NCBI GenBank assembly: GCA_934754735.1
Contig: CAKVJE010000034.1
Location: forward strand, 1-17,056
DNA from: an uncultured Candidatus Melainabacteria bacterium
Lineage (GTDB): Bacteria; Cyanobacteriota; Vampirovibrionia; Gastranaerophilales; Gastranaerophilaceae
Direction: 5' to 3'
Length of the DNA stretch: 17,056 nucleotides
Made by a program: the position numbers and the translations under genes. This document shows, piece by piece, positions 1 to 7,330 of the stretch; position 1 is the first letter of the stretch; each line of letters starts with the position of its first letter. Under the pieces are notes generated by a model that saw nothing but the letters and a program-made list of their open reading frames with translations, had not been told where the DNA came from and ran no database searches.

Positions 1-1232
1 ATATCGCTTCTATCCATAATTACAGATATGTAATTATCGCGAGTTTCTTGCGGATCTTTAAAGAATTTTTTACCTTGTTTATGATACAAAGTAGTCATCT
101 CATCTCTCAAGTAATCCAACGCTTGTCTTAAAGGTTTTCTCCATTTTTGATTCCACCCCGGATGTCCGCCTGTTGAACAACCGCAATCGTCTGACCATCT
201 GCCAACTCCATGAGAACAACTCCAAGAAGAAACCGGTTTTATTTCAACTTCCCAATCACTTCTGTACTTGTCTAAATATTCTGCGTAATTAGTTACAATA
301 AATCCGGCATCTTTCACTCTTAACTTCATCGCATAAGCTAATGCCATATCACCAAATTTTGTATGGTGACCGTAACTTTCACCATCAGTCGCAATATTTA
401 CAAGCTGAGGATAATTTCTTAAATCAGAAATACCATCTTTCAATCTGTTAACAAACTTGTTACCATCTGTTAAAAGTTCATCAAACGCAACTGAACGAGA
501 AATTGCACCGTCATAGAAGAATAAATCTATATATTTCCCTGGTGCAGATTTTATGTAATATCTGTAAGAACGTGCGGGATCTATATTTCCCCAACTCACA
601 TCCTGCCAAGTTTTTTCACCTTCTTTTCTGATTCTTTGCGCTTGATATGGTGAAAGTATCGTAAACTTGATTCCATTTTCAACTAAAACTCTTAAAGTGT
701 CATCGTCACAAGCAGTTTCAGCAAGCCAAATACCTTCAGGTTTTCTACCAAAACGATATTCAAAATCTTTAATCCCCCATTTTACTTGGGTTTGTTTATC
801 TCTTTCGTTTGCTAAAGGCATAATCATGTGATTATAAACTTGCGCAATCGCGTTTCCATGTCCGCTGTGAGCACGACGAGAATTAATATCAGCTTTAATT
901 ACACGTTCATAAGCTAAAGGCGCAAATTCTTCCATCCAAGATAAAAGTGTCGGACCGAAGTTATAACTAATGTATTCGTAGTTATTTACAACATTCAAAA
1001 TTTGATTTTTTGAATTTACAATCTTTGAAACAGAGTTAGGATTGTAGCATTCATTGTTAATTCTTTCATTCCAATCATGAAAAGGAAGTGCGCTATCTTG
1101 CTGCTCTATAGCTTCCAACCAAGGATTTTCTCTTGGTGGTTGGTAAAAATGTCCATGAACTGTCAAAAATACTTGTTTTTTTATTTGTTTATCTTTATTT
1201 TTTTCTTTTTCATTGCTTGCAACTTGTGGCAT
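1..1232 (-). CDS. GH57-like glycoside hydrolase with DUF3536-type signature (3' end off the window)
   Basis: The gene is cut by the left edge: 410 codons are visible from the ATG and no stop is reached. Seen: near the N-terminus the motif HGHFYQPPREN (about residues 26-36), then GIWLAETACD (168-177), DGESYGHH (283-290), and the Cys-rich block SCSHGVGRWSDDCGCSTGGH (338-357). These match the GH57 alpha-glucan hydrolase fold in the subfamily carrying DUF3536. By family analogy Glu172 would be the nucleophile and Asp283 the acid/base. No signal peptide is seen, so it is probably cytoplasmic, acting on an alpha-glucan or related oligosaccharide; the exact substrate is not known. A GGAG ribosome site lies 11 nt upstream, inside the end of the preceding gene, with only 2 nt between that stop and this ATG, so the two are probably co-transcribed and coupled. 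Family confidence is high, activity uncertain. Confidence 0.9.
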   Translation of the reverse strand, partial: MPQVASNEKEKNKDKQIKKQVFLTVHGHFYQPPRENPWLEAIEQQDSALPFHDWNERINNECYNPNSVSKIVNSKNQILNVVNNYEYISYNFGPTLLSWMEEFAPLAYERVIKADINSRRAHSGHGNAIAQVYNHMIMPLANERDKQTQVKWGIKDFEYRFGRKPEGIWLAETACDDDTLRVLVENGIKFTILSPYQAQRIRKEGEKTWQDVSWGNIDPARSYRYYIKSAPGKYIDLFFYDGAISRSVAFDELLTDGNKFVNRLKDGISDLRNYPQLVNIATDGESYGHHTKFGDMALAYAMKLRVKDAGFIVTNYAEYLDKYRSDWEVEIKPVSSWSCSHGVGRWSDDCGCSTGGHPGWNQKWRKPLRQALDYLRDEMTTLYHKQGKKFFKDPQETRDNYISVIMDRSD

Positions 1233-1234
1233 AA

Positions 1235-1762
1235 TTATTTAACTCCGTCTTTCTTATCTTCCGGTGCTTTTTTTGTTACGGTCAATTGTTTAACATCAAT
1301 CCAAACATCACCTAATGCATCAGAAAATACAACACCTTTAATTTCTATTTCATCATTTGTTTTTAAATCAATAAATTTTTCAGCTTCCGTACGTTTCAAG
1401 AATAATTTCATTTCTGATAACGGAATATCATGAGCAGAATCATCTCTTCTGATTAAGAAAGAAATATAATCATCAGAAGATTTAAAAGCCGGTTTATAAT
1501 CCAAGCCCAAAGTTGAAAATTTATCAAACTTAGCTTTCATTAAAACTGTTTTATTCAAGTAACTTGACGGGTGATTTACTACCGTAAGCGGTGCTACTTG
1601 AAAAACCTGAGTCGTTGCAGTTTGTTCAAGTGCTGTAGATTTTTTTGCCGGAAGCGTAGCCGGTTGAGCAGAAACTTTTTCTATACAAACAGCACTTGTA
1701 GTTAAAATACCTGCCGATAAAGCAACAAACATCATTGATTTAATATATTTTAAATATTTCAT
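1235..1762 (-). CDS. Secreted small OB-fold-like hypothetical protein
   Basis: 175 aa. I do not recognise a named family. Seen: a signal peptide at residues 1-32 (Lys-rich start, hydrophobic core 10-25, probable signal peptidase I site VSA-QP). A Thr/Ala-rich linker follows to about 57. Residues 58-163 are an alternating beta-strand domain with patterns such as YLNKTVLMKAKF, DYISFLIRRD and DEIEIKGVV, which look like a single OB-fold as in small periplasmic tRNA_anti-like domains. The start was set at the ATG at 1762 because an AGAGGG ribosome site precedes it by about 8 nt, and because a longer frame to 1867 would run back through the promoter. It is first in a two-gene operon with the GH57 protein. 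A periplasmic binding role is inference only. The tail is very Lys/Asp-rich. Confidence 0.75.
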   Translation of the reverse strand: MKYLKYIKSMMFVALSAGILTTSAVCIEKVSAQPATLPAKKSTALEQTATTQVFQVAPLTVVNHPSSYLNKTVLMKAKFDKFSTLGLDYKPAFKSSDDYISFLIRRDDSAHDIPLSEMKLFLKRTEAEKFIDLKTNDEIEIKGVVFSDALGDVWIDVKQLTVTKKAPEDKKDGVK

Positions 1763-1787
1763 AATATTACCCTCTTCTTTTATCGAC

Positions 1788-1815
1788 ATTGTAACATGTT
1801 TTATTACAATTGTAA
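1788..1815. repeat. Nested inverted repeats over the promoter (possible operator)
   Basis: ATTGTAA (1788-1794) and TTACAAT (1804-1810) form a 7-bp inverted repeat with a 9-nt spacer. The right arm is also half of a perfect 12-bp palindrome, TTACAATTGTAA (1804-1815). Together they cover the -10, the spacer and most of the -35. AT-richness makes chance possible, so an operator role is a suggestion only. Confidence 0.35.
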
Positions 1816-1816
1816 A
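1788..1816 (-). promoter_or_regulatory. Sigma-70-type promoter of the OB-fold/GH57 operon
   Basis: Read on the minus strand: TTTACA (-35, 1816-1811), a 17-nt spacer, then TACAAT (-10, 1793-1788). Transcription would start near 1781, giving a leader of about 20 nt before the ATG at 1762. Confidence 0.6.
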
Positions 1817-1890
1817 TTTTGCCAAATGGGTAATACATAAAACACAGCTTTCAAAAGCCTTAAACACTATTAAAAACCAAGAGAACTCCC

Positions 1891-1918
1891 TTGAAAAAAT
1901 AATTGTTAATAGTACAAT
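1891..1918 (+). promoter_or_regulatory. Sigma-70-type promoter of pgi
   Basis: TTGAAA (1891-1896), 16-nt spacer, TACAAT (1913-1918); start expected near 1925, about 33 nt before the chosen ATG. The inverted repeat AATTGT (1901-1906) / ACAATT (1914-1919) overlaps the -10. Confidence 0.6.
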
Positions 1919-1957
1919 TAAAATAAGGGTGTTAAGTTATTGAGAAAGGATTTGTGG

Positions 1958-3346
1958 ATGCTTAAACTAAATTGCAGAAACGTTGATTCTGCTGTCATTG
2001 GCGAAGAAAACGGTTTAAACTTGTATGAAAAATTTGAAAACTACAAACAACAAATTTCTGATATAATTAAAAACTTAAATCAACGCAAAGATAAGCCGGG
2101 ACAATGGTTGCAATGGATGAATTTAGGCTATAACGAAGAAACTGTTTGGTATGTTAAAGAATTTGCTTCAATGGTTGAAGGAAGATTTGATAACATCCTT
2201 GTTTTAGGAATTGGCGGTTCTGCTCTTGGTGGTTTAGCTGTTACAGAAGCATTGCTTAAACCTTATTGGAACCTTTTAACACCAGAACAGAGAAACGGTT
2301 TACCTAGAATCTTTTTCTTAGATAATATTGATCCCGATTCAATGAACGGACTTTTAGACATTCTTGATTTGAAAAAAACTTTGGTAAATGTAATTACAAA
2401 ATCAGGTTCTACGGCGGAAACAATGTCTCAATACATGATAATTAAAGACCGTTTAGAAAAAGAACTTGGAGATAATTACAGAAGAAATATTGTTGCTACA
2501 ACAGATAAAAAAATAGGAGTTTTAAGACAATTAGCAGACCAAGAAGGTTACAAAACTTTTGTAGTTCCTGATGATGTTGGCGGAAGATTTTCTGTATTTT
2601 CAGCAGTTGGTTTAGTTCCATTTGCGCTTGTTGGTTTAGATATAGACCAAATTATGAATGGTATTAAAGACATGGATTTGGCGCTTAAAAATACTGATAT
2701 TCATCAAAATATTGCAGCTCAAGGAGCTTTAGTTCAATATCTTATGGATGTAGAAAAAGGTAAAAACATTTCAGTTATGATGCCTTATTCGAGCAGGCTA
2801 AAATATGTTTCAGATTGGTATGTTCAACTTTGGGCAGAGTCTTTAGGCAAAGAATATAACAATTCCGGTGAAAAAGTTAATGTTGGTCCAACTCCTGTTA
2901 AGGCTGTCGGAGCAACTGATCAACACTCACAAATTCAGTTGTATAATGAAGGACCAAATAATAAAATTATTACATTTATTCGAGTTAATAATTTTGACAC
3001 AACATTGGAAATTCCGAACATATTCGAATACACCGGAATTGGTTATTTAGGCGGCAAAACGATTAATGATTTAATTAATGCGGAAGCTGACTCTACAAGA
3101 GTAGCTTTGGCGGATTATTCACGTCCTACAATGACAATTTCATTAGAAAAGATTGATGAGTATAATGTTGCTCAACTTCTTTATATGCTTGAAGTTCAAA
3201 CAGCAATTGCCGGAGAATTGTATAACATTAATACGTTTAATCAACCTGGTGTAGAGCAAGCTAAAAATTATACTTATGCGCTTATGGGTAGAGCGGGTTA
3301 CGAAGAATCAGCGCATACTCTTCAAGAAAAAATGGCTACAGTTTAA
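1958..3346 (+). CDS. pgi: Glucose-6-phosphate isomerase
   Basis: 462 aa, the usual length for the shorter bacterial form (about 450 aa). It interconverts glucose-6-phosphate and fructose-6-phosphate in the cytoplasm, for glycolysis and gluconeogenesis. Seen: phosphate-binding segments GIGGSALGG (84-92) and TKSGSTAE (147-154), GGRFS (208-212), AESLGK with catalytic Glu294, ATDQHSQ with His323, and the C-terminal QPGVEQAK with Lys436. All key residues are present, so the enzyme should be active. An in-frame TTG at 1940 would add six residues. The ATG at 1958 was preferred because AAAGGA (1945-1950) lies 7 nt before it. It has its own promoter and is divergent from the GH57 operon; a shared link to alpha-glucan/hexose use is inference. 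It ends 18 nt before the rnpB 3' end, converging on it. Confidence 0.97.
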   Translation: MLKLNCRNVDSAVIGEENGLNLYEKFENYKQQISDIIKNLNQRKDKPGQWLQWMNLGYNEETVWYVKEFASMVEGRFDNILVLGIGGSALGGLAVTEALLKPYWNLLTPEQRNGLPRIFFLDNIDPDSMNGLLDILDLKKTLVNVITKSGSTAETMSQYMIIKDRLEKELGDNYRRNIVATTDKKIGVLRQLADQEGYKTFVVPDDVGGRFSVFSAVGLVPFALVGLDIDQIMNGIKDMDLALKNTDIHQNIAAQGALVQYLMDVEKGKNISVMMPYSSRLKYVSDWYVQLWAESLGKEYNNSGEKVNVGPTPVKAVGATDQHSQIQLYNEGPNNKIITFIRVNNFDTTLEIPNIFEYTGIGYLGGKTINDLINAEADSTRVALADYSRPTMTISLEKIDEYNVAQLLYMLEVQTAIAGELYNINTFNQPGVEQAKNYTYALMGRAGYEESAHTLQEKMATV

Positions 3347-3355
3347 GTTTTACAT

Positions 3356-3364
3356 AAAAAAAAA
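3356..3364 (-). terminator. U-tract at the 3' end of rnpB
   Basis: Nine consecutive T on the minus strand follow directly after the 3' strand of the RNase P P1 helix. No short local hairpin precedes the tract, so either P1 acts as the terminator stem or the U-tract merely marks the end. Confidence 0.4.
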
Positions 3365-3710
3365 GAACAAAGTAGCTCATAAGCCGTGTTCTGTTTCAAG
3401 GTAATTATCTATCTGGTATTGGAATTACTTCCAATCTCAAGCGATTTCTTTAGACTTGGCGGACACCTTTGTAACGTCTAATTCAATCTTGCATCCAACT
3501 GGGGTTTAGCTAGCCGATACCTTCCGATATCGCTGGTGAAGCTCTTAACTCACCGTTGCACCATCGCCTGTGATTATAAATCCATCGGCAGTATTTTTCC
3601 TGTGCCACTTTCCACCGGCTCACGCCGTCCGGAGTTTCTCCGGCAGTCTGTCCTTAGATGCACGGACTTTCCTCACTCTAGTTGAGCGCAATTACCCGAC
3701 TACTTTATTC
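3365..3710 (-). ncRNA. rnpB: RNase P RNA, bacterial class A
   Basis: About 346 nt, the catalytic RNA that removes 5' leaders from precursor tRNAs. Read on the minus strand it carries the conserved GAGGAAAGTCCG near the 5' end, GCACAGG followed by CTGCCGATGG, TTAAGAGC closed by GGTGA/TCACC (P12 region), and ACAGAACACGGCTTA near the 3' end. These line up with the E. coli RNA and include both halves of the P4 core. The ends were set by the terminal P1 helix: 3710-3700 pairs with 3375-3365 over 11 bp with one G-U wobble. At the L15 loop, the GGU that normally binds the tRNA 3'-CCA reads GCU (3510-3508). An extended -10 promoter lies just upstream. Confidence 0.96.
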
Positions 3711-3719
3711 TTTGAATAA

Positions 3720-3728
3720 AGTATATCA
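3720..3728 (-). promoter_or_regulatory. Extended -10 promoter of rnpB
   Basis: The minus strand reads TGATATACT, a TGn plus TATACT extended -10 element. Initiation 7-10 nt downstream falls at the 5' edge of the P1 helix. No good -35 is visible, as is common for extended -10 promoters. It sits in the short space after the pgeF stop codon, so read-through from that operon may add to expression. Confidence 0.5.
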
Positions 3729-3737
3729 TAAAAAAAA

Positions 3738-4391
3738 CTAGCTTTTTAATTTAACAACTGCAAAATGTCTTTTATCTGTACCATTTTCTTTTCGATAAGA
3801 ATAAAATAAATTGTTGTTACAACTTGTGCAGTATGGGCAAATATCTATTTTCTCAACTCCAAATTCTTTAAGTTGTTGTGCGTTAATTTTTTTTAAATCA
3901 ACATTCCTATTAATTGCAAGCCCTTCTTTTTCTTGTACAGTATTAAGAAGTCTATCTCGAACTTCTTCTGATACTTCATAGCAACAAAGTGATATTGCAG
4001 GACCAACTACTGCAACAACATCCTTTGGATTTGATTGCATTTTTATCAAAGTTTTTACTCCGATTTTTTCTGCAGTTCCGCGCCATCCGGCATGAGAAAT
4101 TGCTGCTATTTTTTTATTGGTATCATAAAAAATAAGTGGTGTACAATCTGCAAATTTTAATTTTATCGCATCTTTTGTATTCGTCAAAATTAAACCATCA
4201 GTATTCAAATACTCATCACGAGAATCTACAATATCAACATTATCGCTATGAGTCTGTTCCGGTTGTAATATTCTTTGCGCATTAAGTTTTGAAAAATCGA
4301 TTGCCTCTCTTGTCGTAAAAAATGCTGTTATATCTTTTAGGTAGCTACTTTTTAAAACTTTATTATCATAAAAATCATCAAAATAAAACAT
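3738..4391 (-). CDS. pgeF: Laccase-domain protein (PgeF/YfiH family)
   Basis: 217 aa from the ATG at 4391. Seen: the three family zinc/copper-site residues in order, EQTHSDNV (His48), FADCTP (Cys83) and SHAGWRG (His100), then VVGPAISLCCYEV (128-140) and a C-terminal CPYCTS...FYSYRKENGTDKR. Members have been reported as purine nucleoside phosphorylase/adenosine deaminase-type enzymes and as peptidoglycan-editing factors, so the cellular role remains debated. It is cytoplasmic with no signal peptide. The ATG lies 1 nt after the flhA stop, indicating translational coupling. An in-frame TTG at 4424 would overlap flhA by 32 nt and was not preferred. It is the last gene of the FliG-like/fliH/flhA operon, an unusual place for a housekeeping-type gene. 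Confidence 0.92.
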   Translation of the reverse strand: MFYFDDFYDNKVLKSSYLKDITAFFTTREAIDFSKLNAQRILQPEQTHSDNVDIVDSRDEYLNTDGLILTNTKDAIKLKFADCTPLIFYDTNKKIAAISHAGWRGTAEKIGVKTLIKMQSNPKDVVAVVGPAISLCCYEVSEEVRDRLLNTVQEKEGLAINRNVDLKKINAQQLKEFGVEKIDICPYCTSCNNNLFYSYRKENGTDKRHFAVVKLKS

Positions 4392-4392
4392 A

Positions 4393-6486
4393 TTAATATC
4401 CGCTATTTTCGCCAATTGTATCAACCGCTTCTACCTTGATATCTGTAATCAATTCTGAATAAGAAATTACGACAATTGTTGGAATATGACGTTCAAGCAA
4501 TTGATATAAAGGTAATCGGATTCTAGGTGAACACAAGATTACAGGTTGTTGTCCGATTGATTGATGCGCTCTCATCAGAGTCATTGCTGTAGATTCAATC
4601 AAATCTTGTACTTGCATTGGATTAAGTAAGAACATTGTACCAAGTTCAGTTCTTTGACAACTGTCATCCAAAGTCTTTTCCCATTCAGGAGAAAGTGTTA
4701 ATGCATAGAGTACGTGGTCGCGATCAACATTACTCAAACAGATTTGACGACCTAAAGCTGCGCGCAAACGTTCCGACAAGATATCAGGCTCTTTAGAAAA
4801 TCTCGCATAATCGCACAAACGTTCAAATACAAAGATAATGTCCTTAATAGAAACTTTTTCTCTAATTAAGTTTACAAAAATCTTTCTTAAATCTGAAGTT
4901 GAAATAATTGCAGGAACTAAGTCGTTTACAAGAGTCGGATCTTGAGAACGTACAAGTTCCATAAGCTTAAGAACATCAGTTTTTGTCATAACTTCGTCAA
5001 CGTGTTTTCTTACACATTCTTGCAAGTGCGTAACAAGAACATCTGTCGCGTCAACCGCTGTAACATTCTTAGCAGCTCTCGCATCATCTTGAGAAATCCA
5101 GTATGCTTGAGTTTGGTAAGTAGGGTCTACACCAACAATAGCATCTTCGGGAATTGTTTTCTTAACAGAATCCCATTGGTCAGCAATTACCATGTATTTA
5201 CCCGGATATACATAACCTGATGCAACAACATTGTTACGGATTGAAATTACGTACTCGTTTGCTTCCAAAGCTGATGAGTCCATAATACGGATGTTTGGTA
5301 AAATATAACCCAATTCATCAGTAACTCTTTGACGTAAAGCAGCAATTTTGGCAAGCAATTGACCTTCTTGATCTGGGTCGGCAATAACAAGCAAGCCGGC
5401 ACCAACTTGCAAACTCAATACATCAACACCAAGTCTTTCGTACATCTTATTAGGGTTAACCAAGTCTTGCATATTTTGGCGTACGCTTTCTAATTGACCC
5501 AATTGAGATTGAACGTCTGCGTTAACCAATACAGAGAAGCCTGCTACAGCCAATATAATTGTAAAGCATAAGAATGGGAAGAACGGCAAACCTGTAATCG
5601 GGCAGCTGACTGTAATTAATCCTAAGAATAATGCAGCAAAGAATAATGAATAAGGTTTCGCCATAATTTGTGCTGTCAAATCACTACCTAAAGAATTACT
5701 TGTAGCAGAAGCACGAGTCATTACGATACCGGCTGAGATTGACATTAAAAGTGACGGAAGTTGTGACGCCAAACCATCACCAATAGTTAAAACGGTATAT
5801 TTACCAACCGCGTCTGCAATTGGCATTTGGTTAACCAAACAACCGATTGTCAAACCGCCTACAATGTTAATTATAACAATGATGATACCTGCCATAGTAT
5901 CACCTTTTACGAACTTCATGGAACCGTCCATAGAACCGAACAAGCTTGATTCTCTTTGTAAGTCTTCACGTCTTTTTACCGCTTCTTCGGGAGAGATTAA
6001 ACCAGCGTTAAAATCGGCGTCAATCGTCATTTGTTTACCTGGCATAGCGTCTAAGGCGAAACGTGCAGAAACTTCGGCGATACGTTCAGCACCTTTTGTA
6101 ATTACCATGAACTGTACAACTGTAATAATCAGGAAGATTACACCACCTACAATCATGTTACCGCCGGTAACGAACGTTCCGAACGCGTGTACAACTTCTC
6201 CGGCATCACCTTTAGCCAAAATAAGTCTGGTTGAAGCAATTGAAAGTACCAAACGGAACATTGTACCTAAAAGAATAATTGAAGGAAAAGCAGCCAATTC
6301 TAATGGCTTTTGGACATACAAAGATATCATCAAAAGCACAATACCGAGTGTGATATTCAAGCTTATTGAAAAATTGATAACCCAATTTGGCATCTCCATA
6401 ATCAAGATTAAAACCAAAGTCATTACGAAGAGTGCCAAAAATATTTCTGATAAATGATTGTTCTGTTGTTGTCCTTCCGCTGCCAT
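4393..6486 (-). CDS. flhA: Flagellar (or related type III) export protein FlhA
   Basis: 697 aa, normal for FlhA. It is the large membrane component of the flagellar type III export gate, handing chaperone-bound substrates into the channel. Seen: eight or so hydrophobic segments over residues 15-322, the FHIPEP signature region TKGAERIAEVSARFALDAMP (130-149) with GKQMTIDAD following, a linker near 322-345, and a full cytoplasmic domain starting LGVDVLSLQ (about 352) with conserved ELGYILPNIRI and LEANEYVI. A non-flagellar homologue (SctV) is possible in principle, but the adjoining FliH favours a flagellar context. The start has a good AAAGGA site. FlhB, FliI, FliP/Q/R and flagellin genes are not in this window, so whether a flagellum is made cannot be said. 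Confidence 0.95.
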   Translation of the reverse strand: MAAEGQQQNNHLSEIFLALFVMTLVLILIMEMPNWVINFSISLNITLGIVLLMISLYVQKPLELAAFPSIILLGTMFRLVLSIASTRLILAKGDAGEVVHAFGTFVTGGNMIVGGVIFLIITVVQFMVITKGAERIAEVSARFALDAMPGKQMTIDADFNAGLISPEEAVKRREDLQRESSLFGSMDGSMKFVKGDTMAGIIIVIINIVGGLTIGCLVNQMPIADAVGKYTVLTIGDGLASQLPSLLMSISAGIVMTRASATSNSLGSDLTAQIMAKPYSLFFAALFLGLITVSCPITGLPFFPFLCFTIILAVAGFSVLVNADVQSQLGQLESVRQNMQDLVNPNKMYERLGVDVLSLQVGAGLLVIADPDQEGQLLAKIAALRQRVTDELGYILPNIRIMDSSALEANEYVISIRNNVVASGYVYPGKYMVIADQWDSVKKTIPEDAIVGVDPTYQTQAYWISQDDARAAKNVTAVDATDVLVTHLQECVRKHVDEVMTKTDVLKLMELVRSQDPTLVNDLVPAIISTSDLRKIFVNLIREKVSIKDIIFVFERLCDYARFSKEPDILSERLRAALGRQICLSNVDRDHVLYALTLSPEWEKTLDDSCQRTELGTMFLLNPMQVQDLIESTAMTLMRAHQSIGQQPVILCSPRIRLPLYQLLERHIPTIVVISYSELITDIKVEAVDTIGENSGY

Positions 6487-6515
6487 TTTATCCTTTTGAA
6501 GGTTTTATACCCCCC

Positions 6516-6536
6516 CTCTCGCATAAGTGGCGAGAG
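6516..6536 (-). other. Intercistronic hairpin followed by a G-run, between fliH and flhA
   Basis: A perfect 7-bp stem, CTCTCGC / GCGAGAG, with a 7-nt loop lies in the 58-nt gap between fliH and flhA. On the transcribed strand the stem runs into a tract of G (7 counting the last stem base, 6516-6510) rather than U, so it is not a standard terminator. It may protect or process the mRNA, or attenuate flhA. Confidence 0.6.
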
Positions 6537-6544
6537 AATTAGTT

Positions 6545-7321
6545 TTACATTCCTTCTAACGCTTTTTTAATGATTTCTAACTGTGTGTCAATTGATGCAT
6601 CAACGATGCCGTTGTTTGTTTGAAAAACACATCCGCCTTCTTCAATTGAAGGGTCAGCTATTATGTTAATTTTAGCGTCAATACCATATTGATAAGTTAT
6701 ATTAGGCAATGTGTCCTTGATAAACTGTACCGCTTGAGGTTTGACCCTTATATTAATCTTAGGTTCGCTTTTCGAAACAGTTTTAAGTACATCCACAATT
6801 GTATTAACTAATACTTGCGGATCACTCTCAACTTCTTTTTTAATGATTTTTTTTGCTATATCAACGCTTATTTCCAATATATCAGGAGCGATATATTCAA
6901 AAACATTTTTAGGAGCATTCATAAATTCTGAAAAATTGTTTTTAAACGCTTCCAGATCTGAATTAGCTTGTTCTAAACCTTTTCTATAACCTTCTTCAAA
7001 TGCTGATTTTTTGATTGTTTCAGCTTCTTCTTGAGCACGAGAAACAAGATTCCTATCATCAATTCTGCGGTAACCTCGTCTTCTTGAACCGCGTCTGCGT
7101 TCTTGTCGTTGTGTGAAATCTATATTTTCTATATCAAATAAATCAATTTCAGGTTCTTGTGGTGCTTGTGGTTGAGAAATTTCTTGAACAACTTCTTCAA
7201 CCACAGATTGTTGTTCTATATTTTCAACTTCTGAAATTTGAGCATCAAAAACTTGAGCCTCTACTTTTTTAGGCTCTGTTTTTTCTATCTTCCCCCTCAA
7301 ATTTCTTTTTTTAATTATCAT
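6545..7321 (-). CDS. fliH: FliH-family flagellar/type III ATPase regulator
   Basis: 258 aa. FliH (SctL in injectisomes) is the stator that binds the export ATPase FliI and links it to the C-ring and FlhA. Seen: AFEEGYRKGLEQA (107-119), the recurring FliH helix motif, a coiled region about 95-130, then the conserved C-terminal domain with INIRVKP (189-195), INIIADPSIEEGGCVFQT (218-235) and GIVDASIDTQL (238-248). The N-terminal 60 residues are acidic and Gln/Pro-rich. They are followed by an unusual Arg cluster at 72-86 in which about 9 of 15 residues are Arg, not a normal FliH feature. The start is ATG with no visible Shine-Dalgarno; the gene begins 9 nt after the preceding stop, so coupling to it is likely. 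Confidence 0.88.
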   Translation of the reverse strand: MIIKKRNLRGKIEKTEPKKVEAQVFDAQISEVENIEQQSVVEEVVQEISQPQAPQEPEIDLFDIENIDFTQRQERRRGSRRRGYRRIDDRNLVSRAQEEAETIKKSAFEEGYRKGLEQANSDLEAFKNNFSEFMNAPKNVFEYIAPDILEISVDIAKKIIKKEVESDPQVLVNTIVDVLKTVSKSEPKINIRVKPQAVQFIKDTLPNITYQYGIDAKINIIADPSIEEGGCVFQTNNGIVDASIDTQLEIIKKALEGM

Positions 7322-7330
7322 ATAAAAGTA

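Noticed and set aside
1077..1433. A 118-codon plus-strand open frame
   Set aside because: It is antisense to the start of the GH57 gene and the end of the OB-fold gene; its composition (long Phe runs) is a shadow of Lys-rich coding on the other strand.
5864..6457. A 197-codon plus-strand open frame inside flhA
   Set aside because: It lies wholly antisense to the membrane part of flhA, has no ribosome site and no recognisable domain; its Ile/Thr/Ser-rich protein is a typical complement of a membrane gene.
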